Origin: Caminibacter mediatlanticus TB-2
Lineage (GTDB): Bacteria; Campylobacterota; Campylobacteria; Campylobacterales; Nautiliaceae
DNA length: 64,000 nt
Assembly (NCBI RefSeq): GCF_005843985.1
Contig: NZ_CP040463.1
Coordinates: 670,001 to 734,000 of the forward strand
Direction: 5' to 3'
Part shown: positions 27,589-37,124 of the stretch, piece after piece
Layout: each line of letters opens with the position of its first letter
Numbering within the stretch: the stretch's first letter is position 1
Program-made: the position numbers and the translations under genes
Notes under the pieces: model-generated
Told to the model about the DNA's origin: nothing
The model's database searches: none
The model's input: only the letters and a program-made list of their open reading frames with translations

Positions 27589-28796
27589 ACTTCTTTTCCA
27601 TTAATATATAGTTTATCAACTTTATTTGTATGAAGAATTATTTGAAGAGGTAAATTTTCAGTTTCTTTTATACTATTTGGTAGTTTAAAAGTAATAATAT
27701 CAGCATCTTTTCCTTTTTCTAAACTTCCATTATTTAAATTCAAAGATTTTGCTGCATTAATAGTTACTGCTTTTAATAAATCTTTTGCTAAGTATTTTGG
27801 ATGTAAAGTAGTATGCATAAGAAGAGCTGCTCTTATTTCTTTAAATAGATTTAATGAATAATTAGAACTAAGTCCATCTGTTGCAACATTATATTCAATT
27901 CCACAATTTTTAATTTTTTCTAAATCAAGAAGTCCAACATTTAAGAGTCGATTTGAAACCGGACAGTGAGAAATATATCCTCCTATCTCTTTAATTTTTT
28001 GGAATTCATTATCATTTGCATGTACACAATGAATGAAGGTAGTGTGTGAATTTTTAAATTTTTCTATAAATTCAATAGGAGAAATTAAAGGTTTTGCATT
28101 TTTAAAATTTTTTTCAAAAAACAATTTAAATTCACCTTCTCCTTTATCAAGCCAGCTTCTTTCAGCTTTACTTTCCATAAAATGAGTTTGAATTGGTAAA
28201 TTATTAATTTTTGCAAGATTGATTACTTTTTCCATTAATATTGGATGTACAGAATATGGAGAATGAATAGAAACTCCAACTTTCAATTTTTCATTTTGTA
28301 ATTTTAAAGACTCTTCAAATCTTGCTAAAAAATCTTGATATAACATATCTACTACCGCTGGATTTGTTCCAATTATTTCATTAAAATAGACTACTTTTAG
28401 TGGAGAGTGTTTAATATATCTTAAATCATCACCTGTTGAGCTTATTTCTCCATAAGCACAAACGCCACTCTCTTTCATCTCTTGAATTGCTTTTTTATAA
28501 CATTCTCCTTTACAATTTATAAATAACTCTTCTCTGTTTTCAATAACTGAATCAAGCCAAATTATAAAATCTCCATATTTTAATAATGTCTTATTATGAC
28601 TAAACTCTAAATGAGTATGAGAATTTATTAGAGCTGGCATAATAACTGAATTTTTTCCAAGATATACTTCTTTTTTAGTTTTTTGCAGATTTATTCCTAT
28701 ATCAATAATTTTTTCATCAAAAATTATTTCACCATTTTTAATAATTGAATATTTAGAATCCATCGTTAAAACATAGTCAGCTTTTAGCTTAATCAT
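27585..28796 (-). CDS. mqnX: amidohydrolase, probable aminofutalosine deaminase
   Basis: 403 residues of the ATZ/TRZ-cytosine deaminase family: metal motif NSHTHLEFSH (about 60), IQTHFMESKAE, the later His in FIHCVHANDNE, ISHCPVSNRLLN and the metal Asp in NVATDGLSSNYS. Ends with a typical composite domain KGKDADIITF. In this lineage such proteins are usually assigned to deamination of 6-amino-6-deoxyfutalosine in menaquinone synthesis (MqnX). An S-adenosylhomocysteine/methylthioadenosine deaminase role is the alternative, so the symbol is tentative. Divergent from aroQ, with about 59 bases between. Confidence 0.7.
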   Translation of the reverse strand: MIKLKADYVLTMDSKYSIIKNGEIIFDEKIIDIGINLQKTKKEVYLGKNSVIMPALINSHTHLEFSHNKTLLKYGDFIIWLDSVIENREELFINCKGECYKKAIQEMKESGVCAYGEISSTGDDLRYIKHSPLKVVYFNEIIGTNPAVVDMLYQDFLARFEESLKLQNEKLKVGVSIHSPYSVHPILMEKVINLAKINNLPIQTHFMESKAERSWLDKGEGEFKLFFEKNFKNAKPLISPIEFIEKFKNSHTTFIHCVHANDNEFQKIKEIGGYISHCPVSNRLLNVGLLDLEKIKNCGIEYNVATDGLSSNYSLNLFKEIRAALLMHTTLHPKYLAKDLLKAVTINAAKSLNLNNGSLEKGKDADIITFKLPNSIKETENLPLQIILHTNKVDKLYINGKEV

Positions 28797-28855
28797 ACTT
28801 TTCCTTATGAGTTTTTTTAAATTATAGTAAAATTACAATAAAAAAAGGAGAATTT

Positions 28856-29332
28856 ATGAAAATTAAAGTAATACATGGGCCAAATTTAAATATGCTTGGA
28901 ATTAGAGAGGTTAATATTTATGGACCAATGAAGCTTGAAGATATAAATAAAAATATGGAAGTAGTAGCAAAACAAAATGGATTTGAGATAGAGTTTTATC
29001 AATCAAATCATGAAGGGGATATTGTAGATGCAATTCAAGAGAGTATAAATGAAAAAGTTGATGGAATAATTATTAATCCAGCAGCATTTACTCATACATC
29101 AATTGCAATTAGAGATGCTATAAAAGCTGTAAATTTACCAACAGTTGAGGTTCATTTAAGTAATATTGCTGCAAGAGAAGATTTTAGAAAAAAATCTTTA
29201 ATTTCTGATATAGTTGCTGGTACTATTACAGGTTTTGGACCATTTAGTTATCATTTAGGACTTCTTGCAATGATGCAAATTTTAAATGAAATAAAAATGT
29301 TAAAAGAACAACAACAAAATCAAGGTAATTAA
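28856..29332 (+). CDS. aroQ: 3-dehydroquinate dehydratase, type II
   Basis: 158 residues: [18 protein letters not shown] with the catalytic Tyr, [32 protein letters not shown] with the catalytic His, [12 protein letters not shown] and the C-terminal [14 protein letters not shown]. Third step of the shikimate pathway. SD AAAGGAG. Shares its stop/start with the peptidase gene (ATGA), as in Campylobacter and Helicobacter, where aroQ precedes pepQ/folK/flhF. Confidence 0.96.
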   Translation: MKIKVIHGPNLNMLGIREVNIYGPMKLEDINKNMEVVAKQNGFEIEFYQSNHEGDIVDAIQESINEKVDGIIINPAAFTHTSIAIRDAIKAVNLPTVEVHLSNIAAREDFRKKSLISDIVAGTITGFGPFSYHLGLLAMMQILNEIKMLKEQQQNQGN

Positions 29333-30345
29333 TGAATTTTATTTTGAATAAAGAAAATGAAATTTATTATGAATGTGGTTGGAGTAGCGATAATGCTATT
29401 TTTTTACAAATAGGAGATAATAGATTTGTTATTACAGATGGAAGATATACTCTTGATGCTAATGAAAAAGCAAATGCTGAGGTTATTGAAGCAAGAGATT
29501 TAATTAAAAAAGCAAGAGAGATTATTTTAAAATATAAACCAAAAAATTTAAAAATTGACCCTAATAATTGGAGCTACAAAGATTTTGAATTTTTATCAAA
29601 AGTAGTTTCTTTGCAAAAAGCTCCTTTCTTTTCTCATAAAAAAAGAATGATTAAAAAAGATTATGAGCTTGATTTAATACAAAAAGCTGTTAAAAAAGGG
29701 GCAAAAGCTTTTGAAAAGTTTAAAAAAGAGATTGAAGTAGGTCTTGATGAATTTGAACTTTCATATAGATTTAAAGAAAAACTCACAAAAAGAGGAAAAA
29801 GAGAGCTTAGTTTTGAGCCAATTGTTGCAATAAATAAAAATGCTGCAAAGCCGCATGCCACATTGACTAAAACAAAACTTAAAAAAAATGATTTATTGCT
29901 TCTTGATGCTGGAATTAAATATAAAAGATACTGCTCAGATAGAACAAGGACTATCTCAATTAATAATGAAATTTCAATGTCAAAATACCAAAACTTTAAA
30001 AGTCTAAACAAACAAAAAATTTATGATATTGTTTTAAAGGCACAAGAAGTAGCAATAAAATCAATTAAAGTTGGTATGCCAATTTGTGAACTTGACAAAA
30101 TCGCAAGAGATGTAATAAAAAAAGCAGGGTATGGAAAATATTTTGTACATTCTCTTGGGCATGGAGTAGGGCTTGATATTCATGAATGGCCATATGTAAA
30201 TTCAAGAAATAAAACCCCTATTCAAAATGGTATGGTTTTTACAATCGAACCTGGCATATATATTCCAGGAGAATTTGGTGTTAGAATTGAAGATATGGTT
30301 ATGATAAAAGATGATAAAGTTATTGTTTTATCAGAAGAGATTTAA
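29332..30345 (+). CDS. pepQ: Xaa-Pro aminopeptidase (M24 family)
   Basis: 337 residues. Metal site complete: LLLDAGIKYKRYCSDRTRT (two Asp), HSLGHGVGLDIHE (His), FTIEPGIYI (Glu) and VRIEDMV (Glu). The N-terminal domain is short (about 105). Removes or cleaves residues next to proline in peptides, in the cytoplasm. pepP and pepQ are hard to tell apart at this level, so the symbol is tentative. Overlaps both aroQ and folK by one base. Confidence 0.9.
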   Translation: MNFILNKENEIYYECGWSSDNAIFLQIGDNRFVITDGRYTLDANEKANAEVIEARDLIKKAREIILKYKPKNLKIDPNNWSYKDFEFLSKVVSLQKAPFFSHKKRMIKKDYELDLIQKAVKKGAKAFEKFKKEIEVGLDEFELSYRFKEKLTKRGKRELSFEPIVAINKNAAKPHATLTKTKLKKNDLLLLDAGIKYKRYCSDRTRTISINNEISMSKYQNFKSLNKQKIYDIVLKAQEVAIKSIKVGMPICELDKIARDVIKKAGYGKYFVHSLGHGVGLDIHEWPYVNSRNKTPIQNGMVFTIEPGIYIPGEFGVRIEDMVMIKDDKVIVLSEEI

Positions 30346-30800
30346 TGAAACAAATTATAAAAACAACTTTTTATCCAGCGAAAATAAAAAAAAGCAATAA
30401 AAAAAATAAAGCATTAATTGGAGTGGGATGTAATATAGGGAATTGTGTCAGAAGATTTAAAAAGTTATATCTTTTTTTATCTTCTCATCCTCATATTGAT
30501 ATTTTACAAACTTCTATAATATATAAAAATCCTCCTTTTGGATATTTAAACCAGCCATGGTTTTATAATACAATTATGGTTGTTGCGACTGATTACTCCC
30601 CTTTTGAATTACTTAATTTTTTATTGTATGTAGAGAAAAAATTTGGAAGAAAAAGAAGTTTTAAAAATGCCCCAAGGACTTTGGATTTAGATATAATTTT
30701 GTATAATAATATTAAAATAAAAAGAAAAAAATTAATAATTCCGCACCCATTTTATAAAAAAAGAGATTCAGTGCTTGTACCACTTGCTTTAAAGGATTAA
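30345..30800 (+). CDS. folK: HPPK, dihydropterin pyrophosphokinase
   Basis: 151 residues: ALIGVGCNIGNCVRRFKKLY, SIIYKNPPFGYLNQPWFYNT, ELLNFLLYVEKKFGR, the Asp pair motif RTLDLDIILY and IPHPFYKKRDSVLVPL. Transfers pyrophosphate from ATP to 6-hydroxymethyl-dihydropterin in folate synthesis. Sits between the peptidase and flhF, an arrangement kept in Campylobacterota. Confidence 0.95.
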   Translation: MKQIIKTTFYPAKIKKSNKKNKALIGVGCNIGNCVRRFKKLYLFLSSHPHIDILQTSIIYKNPPFGYLNQPWFYNTIMVVATDYSPFELLNFLLYVEKKFGRKRSFKNAPRTLDLDIILYNNIKIKRKKLIIPHPFYKKRDSVLVPLALKD

Positions 30801-30801
30801 T

Positions 30802-32034
30802 TTGAAATTAAAAACATATACGGCACCAACATATACGGAAGCATTAAATAAAATAAAATCAGAACTTGGGGATGAGGTAGTTATAGTTTCAAGTAAAGAA
30901 TTAAAGAAAAAGACATTAACTTCTCCTGGTTTATATGAGATTGTAGTTGCAATTGAGGATGAAAAAAGTGTAAATAAAGAAAATTCTCAAAATAAAAAAG
31001 ATGAAATTAATGAGGTAATGCTTAAATTATCTAATGTAGCAAAAGAGATAAACAATACAATAAAAGAGCCAGTGACAAAAACTCAAAACTCTACTTTAAA
31101 TAATATAAAAATAAAAAAAGAAAATGATGAAATAAAAGAATTAAAAAAAGAATTTACAAAGCTTGCAGATACTTTAAAGTTTTTACAAGCAACTGTTTGG
31201 GACATTTTACATAAAGATGATTTAGAATTGCCTCCTGAATTTAGTGAAATATATGCTCTCTCACGAGCAAGTGGTATGCATTACAAACATCTTGATGAGA
31301 TGATGAAACTTGTTATTAAGTATATGCCTATAAAAATGAGGCAAAATAGAGAGACTATTAGGAGATATTTTTATACTTTATTAAAAAAAATGATTCCAAT
31401 CAGACTTGAAAGAGAAATTAAACCTCCTCATAAAAAAATTTTAATGTTTGTAGGACCAACTGGTGTAGGTAAAACAACTACTATTGCTAAACTTGCTGCA
31501 AGATATGCTTATAAACTTTTAACTCGTCATAAAGTAGGAATTATTACTCTTGATACATATAGAATTGGTGCTGTTGAGCAATTAATGACATATGCTAAAA
31601 TGATGAAATTGCCAATTGAAACAGTAGTTGACCCAAACGATTTTGAAGAAGCACTTAATTCATTAAGACATAATGATTATATTTTAATAGATACAGTTGG
31701 TAGCTCACAACATGATAAAGAAAAAATTGAAAAATTAAATTCGTTTTTAAAAGTTGATTCATTTGCCGAGATAAATGTAAATTTAGTACTCTCAGCAGTT
31801 ACTAAGTATGAAGATTTGATTGATATTTATAAAAATTTTTCAATTCTGCCAATAGATACATTTGTGTTTACTAAACTTGATGAGACTAAATCTTATGGTA
31901 ATGTCTTTTCTTTACTCTTAGATACAAAAAAACCAATAAGCTACTTTTCGATAGGTCAAGAAGTTCCAGATGATTTAATTGTTGCAAATGCCGATTACTT
32001 AATAAATGGCATTTTAAATAAGGACTTAATTTGA
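30802..32034 (+). CDS. flhF: flagellar biosynthesis GTPase FlhF
   Basis: 410 residues from TTG 30802 (SD AAGGA). Basic/N region KLKTYTAPTYTEALNKIKSELG, then an SRP-type GTPase with GPTGVGKTTTIAKLAARYA (about 220), LDTYRIGAVEQL, the switch DTVGSSQHD and TKLDETKSYG. It sets the polar site and number of flagella and, in Campylobacter, is needed for sigma-54 flagellar genes. Overlaps flhG by 4 bases. Confidence 0.96.
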   Translation: MKLKTYTAPTYTEALNKIKSELGDEVVIVSSKELKKKTLTSPGLYEIVVAIEDEKSVNKENSQNKKDEINEVMLKLSNVAKEINNTIKEPVTKTQNSTLNNIKIKKENDEIKELKKEFTKLADTLKFLQATVWDILHKDDLELPPEFSEIYALSRASGMHYKHLDEMMKLVIKYMPIKMRQNRETIRRYFYTLLKKMIPIRLEREIKPPHKKILMFVGPTGVGKTTTIAKLAARYAYKLLTRHKVGIITLDTYRIGAVEQLMTYAKMMKLPIETVVDPNDFEEALNSLRHNDYILIDTVGSSQHDKEKIEKLNSFLKVDSFAEINVNLVLSAVTKYEDLIDIYKNFSILPIDTFVFTKLDETKSYGNVFSLLLDTKKPISYFSIGQEVPDDLIVANADYLINGILNKDLI

Positions 32035-32894
32035 AAACCCAGGCAGATAAATTAAAAGAATTAATAAAAGATACAACAAAAAAAGATTTAAAAACAAGAG
32101 TAATTGCAATTACAAGTGGTAAAGGAGGTGTTGGTAAAACTACTTTAAGTGCAAATATTGCATATGCGCTAAGTAAACTTGGATTTAAAGTAGCACTTTT
32201 TGATGCAGATATAGGCCTTGCAAATTTAGATGTAATTTTAAGAGTAAATGCTAATAAAACAATATTAAATGTTTTAAAAAACGAGTGCGAATTAAAAGAT
32301 ATAGTTATTAAAATTAATGAAAATTTAGTTTTAATACCTGGGGAAAGTGGTGAAGAGATATTAAATTTTGCTGATGAAATGACTTTAAATAATTTTTTAT
32401 CTCAACTTGAAATTTTTAATGACTATGACTTTTTTATTATTGACACAAGTGCTGGCATTGATAAAAGGGTTTTGATGTTTTTAGAAGCAGCTGATGATGT
32501 AATTGTTGTTACTGTACCTGAGCCAGCTGCAATTACAGATGCATATGCAATGATTAAAATAATTAGTGAGAAAAAAGATATTATTTATATGATATTAAAT
32601 GAAGTTAGTTCAGAAAAAGAAGCAAACAATATTTTTGGTAAAATATTAAAAGTGGTTAAGCAGAATTTAAAAAGTAATTTTAGATTGCTTATGCTTGGGT
32701 ATGTAAAAAGAGATAAAACTATTATGACTTGTTCAACAAAAAGAGAATTATTTGTAAAAGAATTTCCAAATATACAAGTTAGTGAGCAAGTTTTTAACAT
32801 TGCTAAAAAAATTGCAAAGATTTCGGAACGAAAAGTGCTTGATGAGGAAAAAGGACTTGCTAAATTTTTTAAAAGGATTTTTTCCGGATTTTAA
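32031..32894 (+). CDS. flhG: flagellar number regulator FlhG (MinD/ParA-like ATPase)
   Basis: 287 residues from TTG 32031. Deviant Walker A AITSGKGGVGKTTLSANIAYA, switch LFDADIGLANLDVIL, FFIIDTSAGIDKRV, and VTVPEPAAITDAYAMIK. A MinD-like ATPase that restrains FlhF to keep flagellar number low and, in this phylum, also affects division-site choice. An N-terminal stretch (QADKLKELIKD) resembles the FlhF-activating helix of FlhG. Confidence 0.95.
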   Translation: MKTQADKLKELIKDTTKKDLKTRVIAITSGKGGVGKTTLSANIAYALSKLGFKVALFDADIGLANLDVILRVNANKTILNVLKNECELKDIVIKINENLVLIPGESGEEILNFADEMTLNNFLSQLEIFNDYDFFIIDTSAGIDKRVLMFLEAADDVIVVTVPEPAAITDAYAMIKIISEKKDIIYMILNEVSSEKEANNIFGKILKVVKQNLKSNFRLLMLGYVKRDKTIMTCSTKRELFVKEFPNIQVSEQVFNIAKKIAKISERKVLDEEKGLAKFFKRIFSGF

Positions 32895-32905
32895 AAGGGG
32901 AAGGA

Positions 32906-33244
32906 ATGAGAGGAGAAAATTTTATATATTTTGCTACTGTTAGTGGTTTTTTTATAGGGATTATATTTTCAATTCTAAAAAATTTTGATATTGATAGCTT
33001 TTTATTCACTACTTTTATGCTGACAGCTATATTTTATTTAATAGCACTTGCAAGTGTGTCATTTTATATAAAATTTGTTGATTCTAAAAAGCATGTATTT
33101 TTTAATAAACATGAAATAGATAGTATAATTGATATGCAAATAGTTGAAATGGAAAAAAAAGAGGATTTTATATTAGAAAGTTATGAATTTATTAAAAAAA
33201 TAGAACAAGAAGAGTTGGAAATTATAAGAAAGAATAAAAAATGA
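32906..33244 (+). CDS. small membrane protein of the flhG-fliA interval
   Basis: 112 residues with two membrane helices (about 5-24, FIYFATVSGFFIGIIFSIL, and 32-55, FLFTTFMLTAIFYLIALASVSF) and a charged C-terminal tail (60-112, rich in Glu/Lys). No known domain recognised. A protein of the same kind stands between flhG and fliA in Campylobacter (the Cj0062c position), so the gene is conserved by context and may serve flagellar regulation; the function is unknown. Starts 12 bases after flhG with SD AAGGGGAAGG and overlaps fliA by 4 bases. Confidence 0.82.
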   Translation: MRGENFIYFATVSGFFIGIIFSILKNFDIDSFLFTTFMLTAIFYLIALASVSFYIKFVDSKKHVFFNKHEIDSIIDMQIVEMEKKEDFILESYEFIKKIEQEELEIIRKNKK

Positions 33245-33927
33245 GTTCAAAAAATCCTTATAATGATACATTAAAAGCATATAGAGATTCTTTGGCAATA
33301 GATTATATGCCTGCTGTAAAAGCTATGGCTGCAAGGCTTAAAGAGAGACTTCCAAGTAGTGTGGACTTTAATGACTTAGTCTCTATTGGATATGAAGAAC
33401 TTGTAAAGCTTGCTAAAAGATATGATTCATCAATTAATGATAATTTTTGGGGATATGCTCAAAAGAGAATTAATGGAGCAATGCTTGATTTTCTAAGAAG
33501 TTTAGATACTGTAAGTAGGGGTGATAGAAAACTAATTAAAGAAATTGATAAAATTATCGAAAGATATATGTCAAATCATGGATATGAACCTGATGATGAA
33601 GAGATAGCTACTATATTAGATGTTGATGTTTCAAAAGTTAAAAAAGCAAGACAATCAAATGAAATTTATTCAGTAATGCCAATTGAAGACCAGTTAAACT
33701 ATTTTGATGATGTATCAAAAAAAGTAGAACAAGATGAATTAATAGAAAAAATAGAAGAAATATTAAATGATTTAGGAGAAAAAGAGCAATTAATTATTCA
33801 ATTATATTATTTTGAAGAGATGTCTTTAAAAGAGATAAGTGAAATATTAGGAGTAACTGAAAGTAGAGTATCACAAATTCATAAAAAAGTAATTAAAAAA
33901 CTTAGAGAAAGTTTAAAAGATGGCTGA
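33241..33927 (+). CDS. fliA: flagellar sigma factor 28 (FliA)
   Basis: 228 residues. Region 2 with YMPAVKAMAARLKERLPSSV, FNDLVSIGYEELVKLAKRYD and FWGYAQKRINGAMLDFLRSL; region 3 around EPDDEEIATILDVDVSKVKK; region 4 LIIQLYYFEEMSLKEISEIL with HTH VTESRVSQIHKKVIKKLR. Directs late flagellar and chemotaxis genes. Overlaps the upstream small gene and fliM by a few bases, so it is expressed with the flagellar regulatory operon. Confidence 0.96.
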   Translation: MSSKNPYNDTLKAYRDSLAIDYMPAVKAMAARLKERLPSSVDFNDLVSIGYEELVKLAKRYDSSINDNFWGYAQKRINGAMLDFLRSLDTVSRGDRKLIKEIDKIIERYMSNHGYEPDDEEIATILDVDVSKVKKARQSNEIYSVMPIEDQLNYFDDVSKKVEQDELIEKIEEILNDLGEKEQLIIQLYYFEEMSLKEISEILGVTESRVSQIHKKVIKKLRESLKDG

Positions 33928-34990
33928 AATATTATCACAAGAAGAAATTGACGCATTACTTGAAGTTGTTGAAGAAGAAGATATTTCTCCTGATGAACTT
34001 GATAATATTCCAGATATTTTAGAACAAAGACAAGTTACATTATATGATTTTAAAAGACCAAATAGAGTAAGTAAAGAACAATTACGCTCAATTCGTGCTA
34101 TTCACGATAAAATGGTTAGAAATTTAGCAAGTGATATCTCTTCACTTATGAGAAGTATAGTTGAAATTCATCTTCATTCAGTAGACCAAATGACATATGG
34201 CGAATTTTTAATGTCTCTTCCAAGTCCTACTTCATTTAATGTTTTTTCTCTAAAACCACTTGATGGAAAAGGGGTAATTGAACTTAATCCAAGTATTGTT
34301 TTTCCTATGATTGATAGACTTCTTGGAGGGCCTGGACTTCCTTTTGAAAATACAAGAGAATTTACAGATATTGAGCTTAATTTACTTGACCAAATTTTAA
34401 GGACTATTACTCAAAATATGAAAGAAGCTTGGGCTCCTATTATGGAGATGTATCCAGTAATTGAAGCAAAAGAGTCTTCTCCAAATGTTGTGCAAATTGT
34501 TGCTCAAAATGAGATTGTGGTAATGATTGTAATGGAAATTGTAATAGGTCAAACAAGCGGTATGATGAATATCTGTTATCCAGTAATTACAATTGAGAGT
34601 TTACTTCCAAAACTTGCAAGTAGAGATTTAATGCTTAGTGAGACAAGCAGTAGAAAAAGTAGAAATAAAGAACTTAGAGCACTTCTTGGAGGGGCAAAAG
34701 TAGAACTCGAAGCAGTATTAGGATATGCAAATTTAACAATGCAAGAGATTTTAGATTTAGTAGTGGGTGATATTATAAAATTAAATCGTCCAGCTGATGA
34801 TACAGTTGTTGTTAAAGTTGATGGGAGAGAAAAATTTATTGCAGATTTTGGTATTAAAAGATTTAGAAGAGCAATAAAAATAAGAGAAATTTTAAAAACA
34901 GAGCATGATGAGGTTAAAGAAATTTTATCTAAATTAGAAGAGAAAAGAAAAATGAAACTTGAACAAATAACAGGAGAAAATAATGAATGA
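33920..34990 (+). CDS. fliM: flagellar motor switch protein FliM
   Basis: 356 residues. N-terminal CheY-P-binding tip LSQEEIDALLEVVE, then DFKRPNRVSKEQLRSIRAIH, the middle domain with GKGVIELNPSIVFPMIDRLLGG and the C-terminal SpoA domain (ATVELEAVLGYANLTMQEI-type, about 260-330). Part of the C-ring controlling rotation direction. Overlaps fliA by 8 and fliY by 8 bases. Confidence 0.96.
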   Translation: MAEILSQEEIDALLEVVEEEDISPDELDNIPDILEQRQVTLYDFKRPNRVSKEQLRSIRAIHDKMVRNLASDISSLMRSIVEIHLHSVDQMTYGEFLMSLPSPTSFNVFSLKPLDGKGVIELNPSIVFPMIDRLLGGPGLPFENTREFTDIELNLLDQILRTITQNMKEAWAPIMEMYPVIEAKESSPNVVQIVAQNEIVVMIVMEIVIGQTSGMMNICYPVITIESLLPKLASRDLMLSETSSRKSRNKELRALLGGAKVELEAVLGYANLTMQEILDLVVGDIIKLNRPADDTVVVKVDGREKFIADFGIKRFRRAIKIREILKTEHDEVKEILSKLEEKRKMKLEQITGENNE

Positions 34991-35792
34991 TTTTATTAAT
35001 TTATTAGTAGAAGAGATAAAATCTGTAATAGAAGGATTAACAGGTTTTTCTCCTGAGGTAGAGATAAAACAACAGGGTGAGAAAATAGTAGATATTATTC
35101 CTCCTTTTATTAAAGTAAACGTCTCTGTCTCACCAAAAGGAGAAATTGTTTTTATTTTAACTCCTGAGATAGCTACTGCACTTGGTGATATGATGCTTGG
35201 AGGAGAAGGAGAAGCAAGAACAGATATCAATGATGAAGATTTAGATGCGACAAAAGAGATAGTTTCTAATATTTTTGGTTCATTAACTTCTACACTTGAA
35301 GCACAAGATAATATGGAAAATTTAACTTTTAAGGTAGAAGATATTGCTTTTGTTGAAACAAACGAAGATTTTTCTAAATATGCATATTTTTTAGATTTAA
35401 TATGTAAAGTTTCAAGTATTGAAAAAGAGTGTTTTGTTTTATTTGATAAAGATTTTGTTTCAATTTTTAATAATGACATTAAAGATAAAATCAGTGAATC
35501 TTCACATGAATTAAATAAAGAGATTCCTTCACAACTTGATATGTTAATGGATGTCAAACTTCAACTTCGAGTTAGAATAGGTAAAAAAACTATGCTTTTA
35601 AAAGATGTTATATCTATGGATATTGGTAGTATTGTAGAACTTGACCAACTTGCAAATGAACCACTTGATATATTAATTGAAGATAAAAAAATAGGAGAAG
35701 GTGAAGTTGTAATTGTTGATGGTAACTTTGGAATTCAAATAACTTCAATAGGAAGTAAAGCTGATAGACTTAATTCAATGAAGAAAAGTTAA
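34983..35792 (+). CDS. fliY: flagellar motor switch protein FliY (FliN-type)
   Basis: 269 residues: an N-terminal CheC-like part (about 35-170, LTPEIATALGDMMLGGEGEA) and a C-terminal SpoA/FliN domain (about 180-262, KLQLRVRIGKKTMLLKDVIS, SIVELDQLANEPLDILIEDK, VVIVDGNFGIQITSI). In Campylobacterota FliY works beside FliM and FliN in the C-ring. No DPDDxxx-type active CheC phosphatase motif was recognised. Last gene of the flagellar operon. Confidence 0.9.
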   Translation: MNDFINLLVEEIKSVIEGLTGFSPEVEIKQQGEKIVDIIPPFIKVNVSVSPKGEIVFILTPEIATALGDMMLGGEGEARTDINDEDLDATKEIVSNIFGSLTSTLEAQDNMENLTFKVEDIAFVETNEDFSKYAYFLDLICKVSSIEKECFVLFDKDFVSIFNNDIKDKISESSHELNKEIPSQLDMLMDVKLQLRVRIGKKTMLLKDVISMDIGSIVELDQLANEPLDILIEDKKIGEGEVVIVDGNFGIQITSIGSKADRLNSMKKS

Positions 35793-35800
35793 TAAATTTA

Positions 35801-35829
35801 TTGACAATTAAGTATTTTATTTGTTAAAT
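35801..35829 (+). promoter_or_regulatory. candidate sigma-70 promoter for the Fe-S/lgt/PPOX run
   Basis: TTGACA (35801-35806), 17 bases, TTAAAT (35824-35829), 20 bases before GTG 35850. Perfect -35, 4 of 6 at -10. It separates the flagellar operon from the next run of genes. Confidence 0.55.
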
Positions 35830-35849
35830 TGCAATAAAAAAGGAATATA

Positions 35850-37124
35850 GTGTTTAAGTTTAGCGAAATATCAGATATGTGTATTAAATGTGGTAAATGT
35901 ATTCCTGAATGTACAATTCATAGAGTAAATCCTGATGAAGCAACATCTCCAAGAGGATTTTTAGATATTTTAAAAGGAGTAGAGGAAGGAGAAATTAAAA
36001 TTGATAAAAATTTCAAAGATACAGTAGAGAGTTGCTTTTTATGTAATCAGTGTGTTGAAGTTTGTCCAAACTCTTTACCAACAGACTTTATGATAGAAAA
36101 TGCAAGAAATTTAGTAGCTAAAAAATATGGAATTGCTTGGTGGAAGAGGGCATTTTTCTTTTTACTTAAAAATAGATGGGCATATGATTTAGTAAGTAAG
36201 CTTGGATTTTACTTTCAAACTTGTGGTTTTAAAATTGAAGAAGAAAAAAAATCAATTAGAAGTAGATTTTCACTTCCTATGCTTCATAAAGGTAGATTAC
36301 TTCCAGCATTTAGAAAAAAAACATTTTTAAAAAAATATCCTGAAAAAATTGAGGTTAAAAATCCTAAAAAAAGAGTTGCTATATTTATAGGATGTCTTGC
36401 TAATTATAACTATACAGAAGTAGGAGATAGTTTAGTTGAAATTTTAAAATTTTTAGATATTGAGATTTTTATTCCAAAAAAACAATCTTGTTGTGGGGCA
36501 CCTGCTTATTTTACGGGTGATTTTAAAACAACAGAAGAGTTAATAAAAAGAAATATTGAGTATTTTGAGAGTTTTATAAATGAAGTAGATGCTATAATCT
36601 GTCCTGAGGCAACTTGCAGTGCAATGCTAAAAAAAGATTATGAAGAATATATCACTCATCATATGGATAAATCTTGGCTTGATAGACATAAAAAAATAAA
36701 ACAAAAACTATTTGGGACAACTGAGTGGCTTTATAAATATACTGATTTAGAAAAGAGATTATCTAATATTAATAAAACTTCATCTGTTACATATCATGAC
36801 GCTTGTCATTTTGGAAAAGTTTTTGGTATTAAAAATGAACCTCGTGCACTAATTAGTAAAGTTAGTGAGTTAAAAGAGATGAGTAGACCAGATGTTTGTT
36901 GTGGGTTTGGAGGAATTACAATTCAATCTGAAAAGTTTGATTTAGCAAAAAAAGAAGGGATGATCAAAGCTAATATTATAAAAGAAGTAGATGCTGAGGT
37001 TGTTAGTGCTGAGTGTAGTGCGTGTAGAATGCAAATAACTGAAATGCTTGATAAAGTAGGTGATAATAAAAAATTCTTGCATCCACTTGAAATTATTGCA
37101 TCTAAAATTAAGGAATTAAATTGA
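35850..37124 (+). CDS. Fe-S oxidoreductase with two CCG domains (GlcF/GlpC-like)
   Basis: 424 residues from GTG 35850. Two 4Fe-4S motifs, CIKCGKCIPECTIHRV (about 11) and CFLCNQCVEVCPNS (about 62), then two cysteine-rich CCG domains: GCLANYNYTE with QSCCGAPAYF, and YHDACHFGK with DVCCGFGG. This is the layout of glycolate oxidase GlcF, GlpC and heterodisulfide reductase HdrD. It probably passes electrons from a flavin dehydrogenase to quinone at the membrane; the partner is not next door, so the substrate is unknown. Overlaps lgt by 4 bases. Confidence 0.85.
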   Translation: MFKFSEISDMCIKCGKCIPECTIHRVNPDEATSPRGFLDILKGVEEGEIKIDKNFKDTVESCFLCNQCVEVCPNSLPTDFMIENARNLVAKKYGIAWWKRAFFFLLKNRWAYDLVSKLGFYFQTCGFKIEEEKKSIRSRFSLPMLHKGRLLPAFRKKTFLKKYPEKIEVKNPKKRVAIFIGCLANYNYTEVGDSLVEILKFLDIEIFIPKKQSCCGAPAYFTGDFKTTEELIKRNIEYFESFINEVDAIICPEATCSAMLKKDYEEYITHHMDKSWLDRHKKIKQKLFGTTEWLYKYTDLEKRLSNINKTSSVTYHDACHFGKVFGIKNEPRALISKVSELKEMSRPDVCCGFGGITIQSEKFDLAKKEGMIKANIIKEVDAEVVSAECSACRMQITEMLDKVGDNKKFLHPLEIIASKIKELN

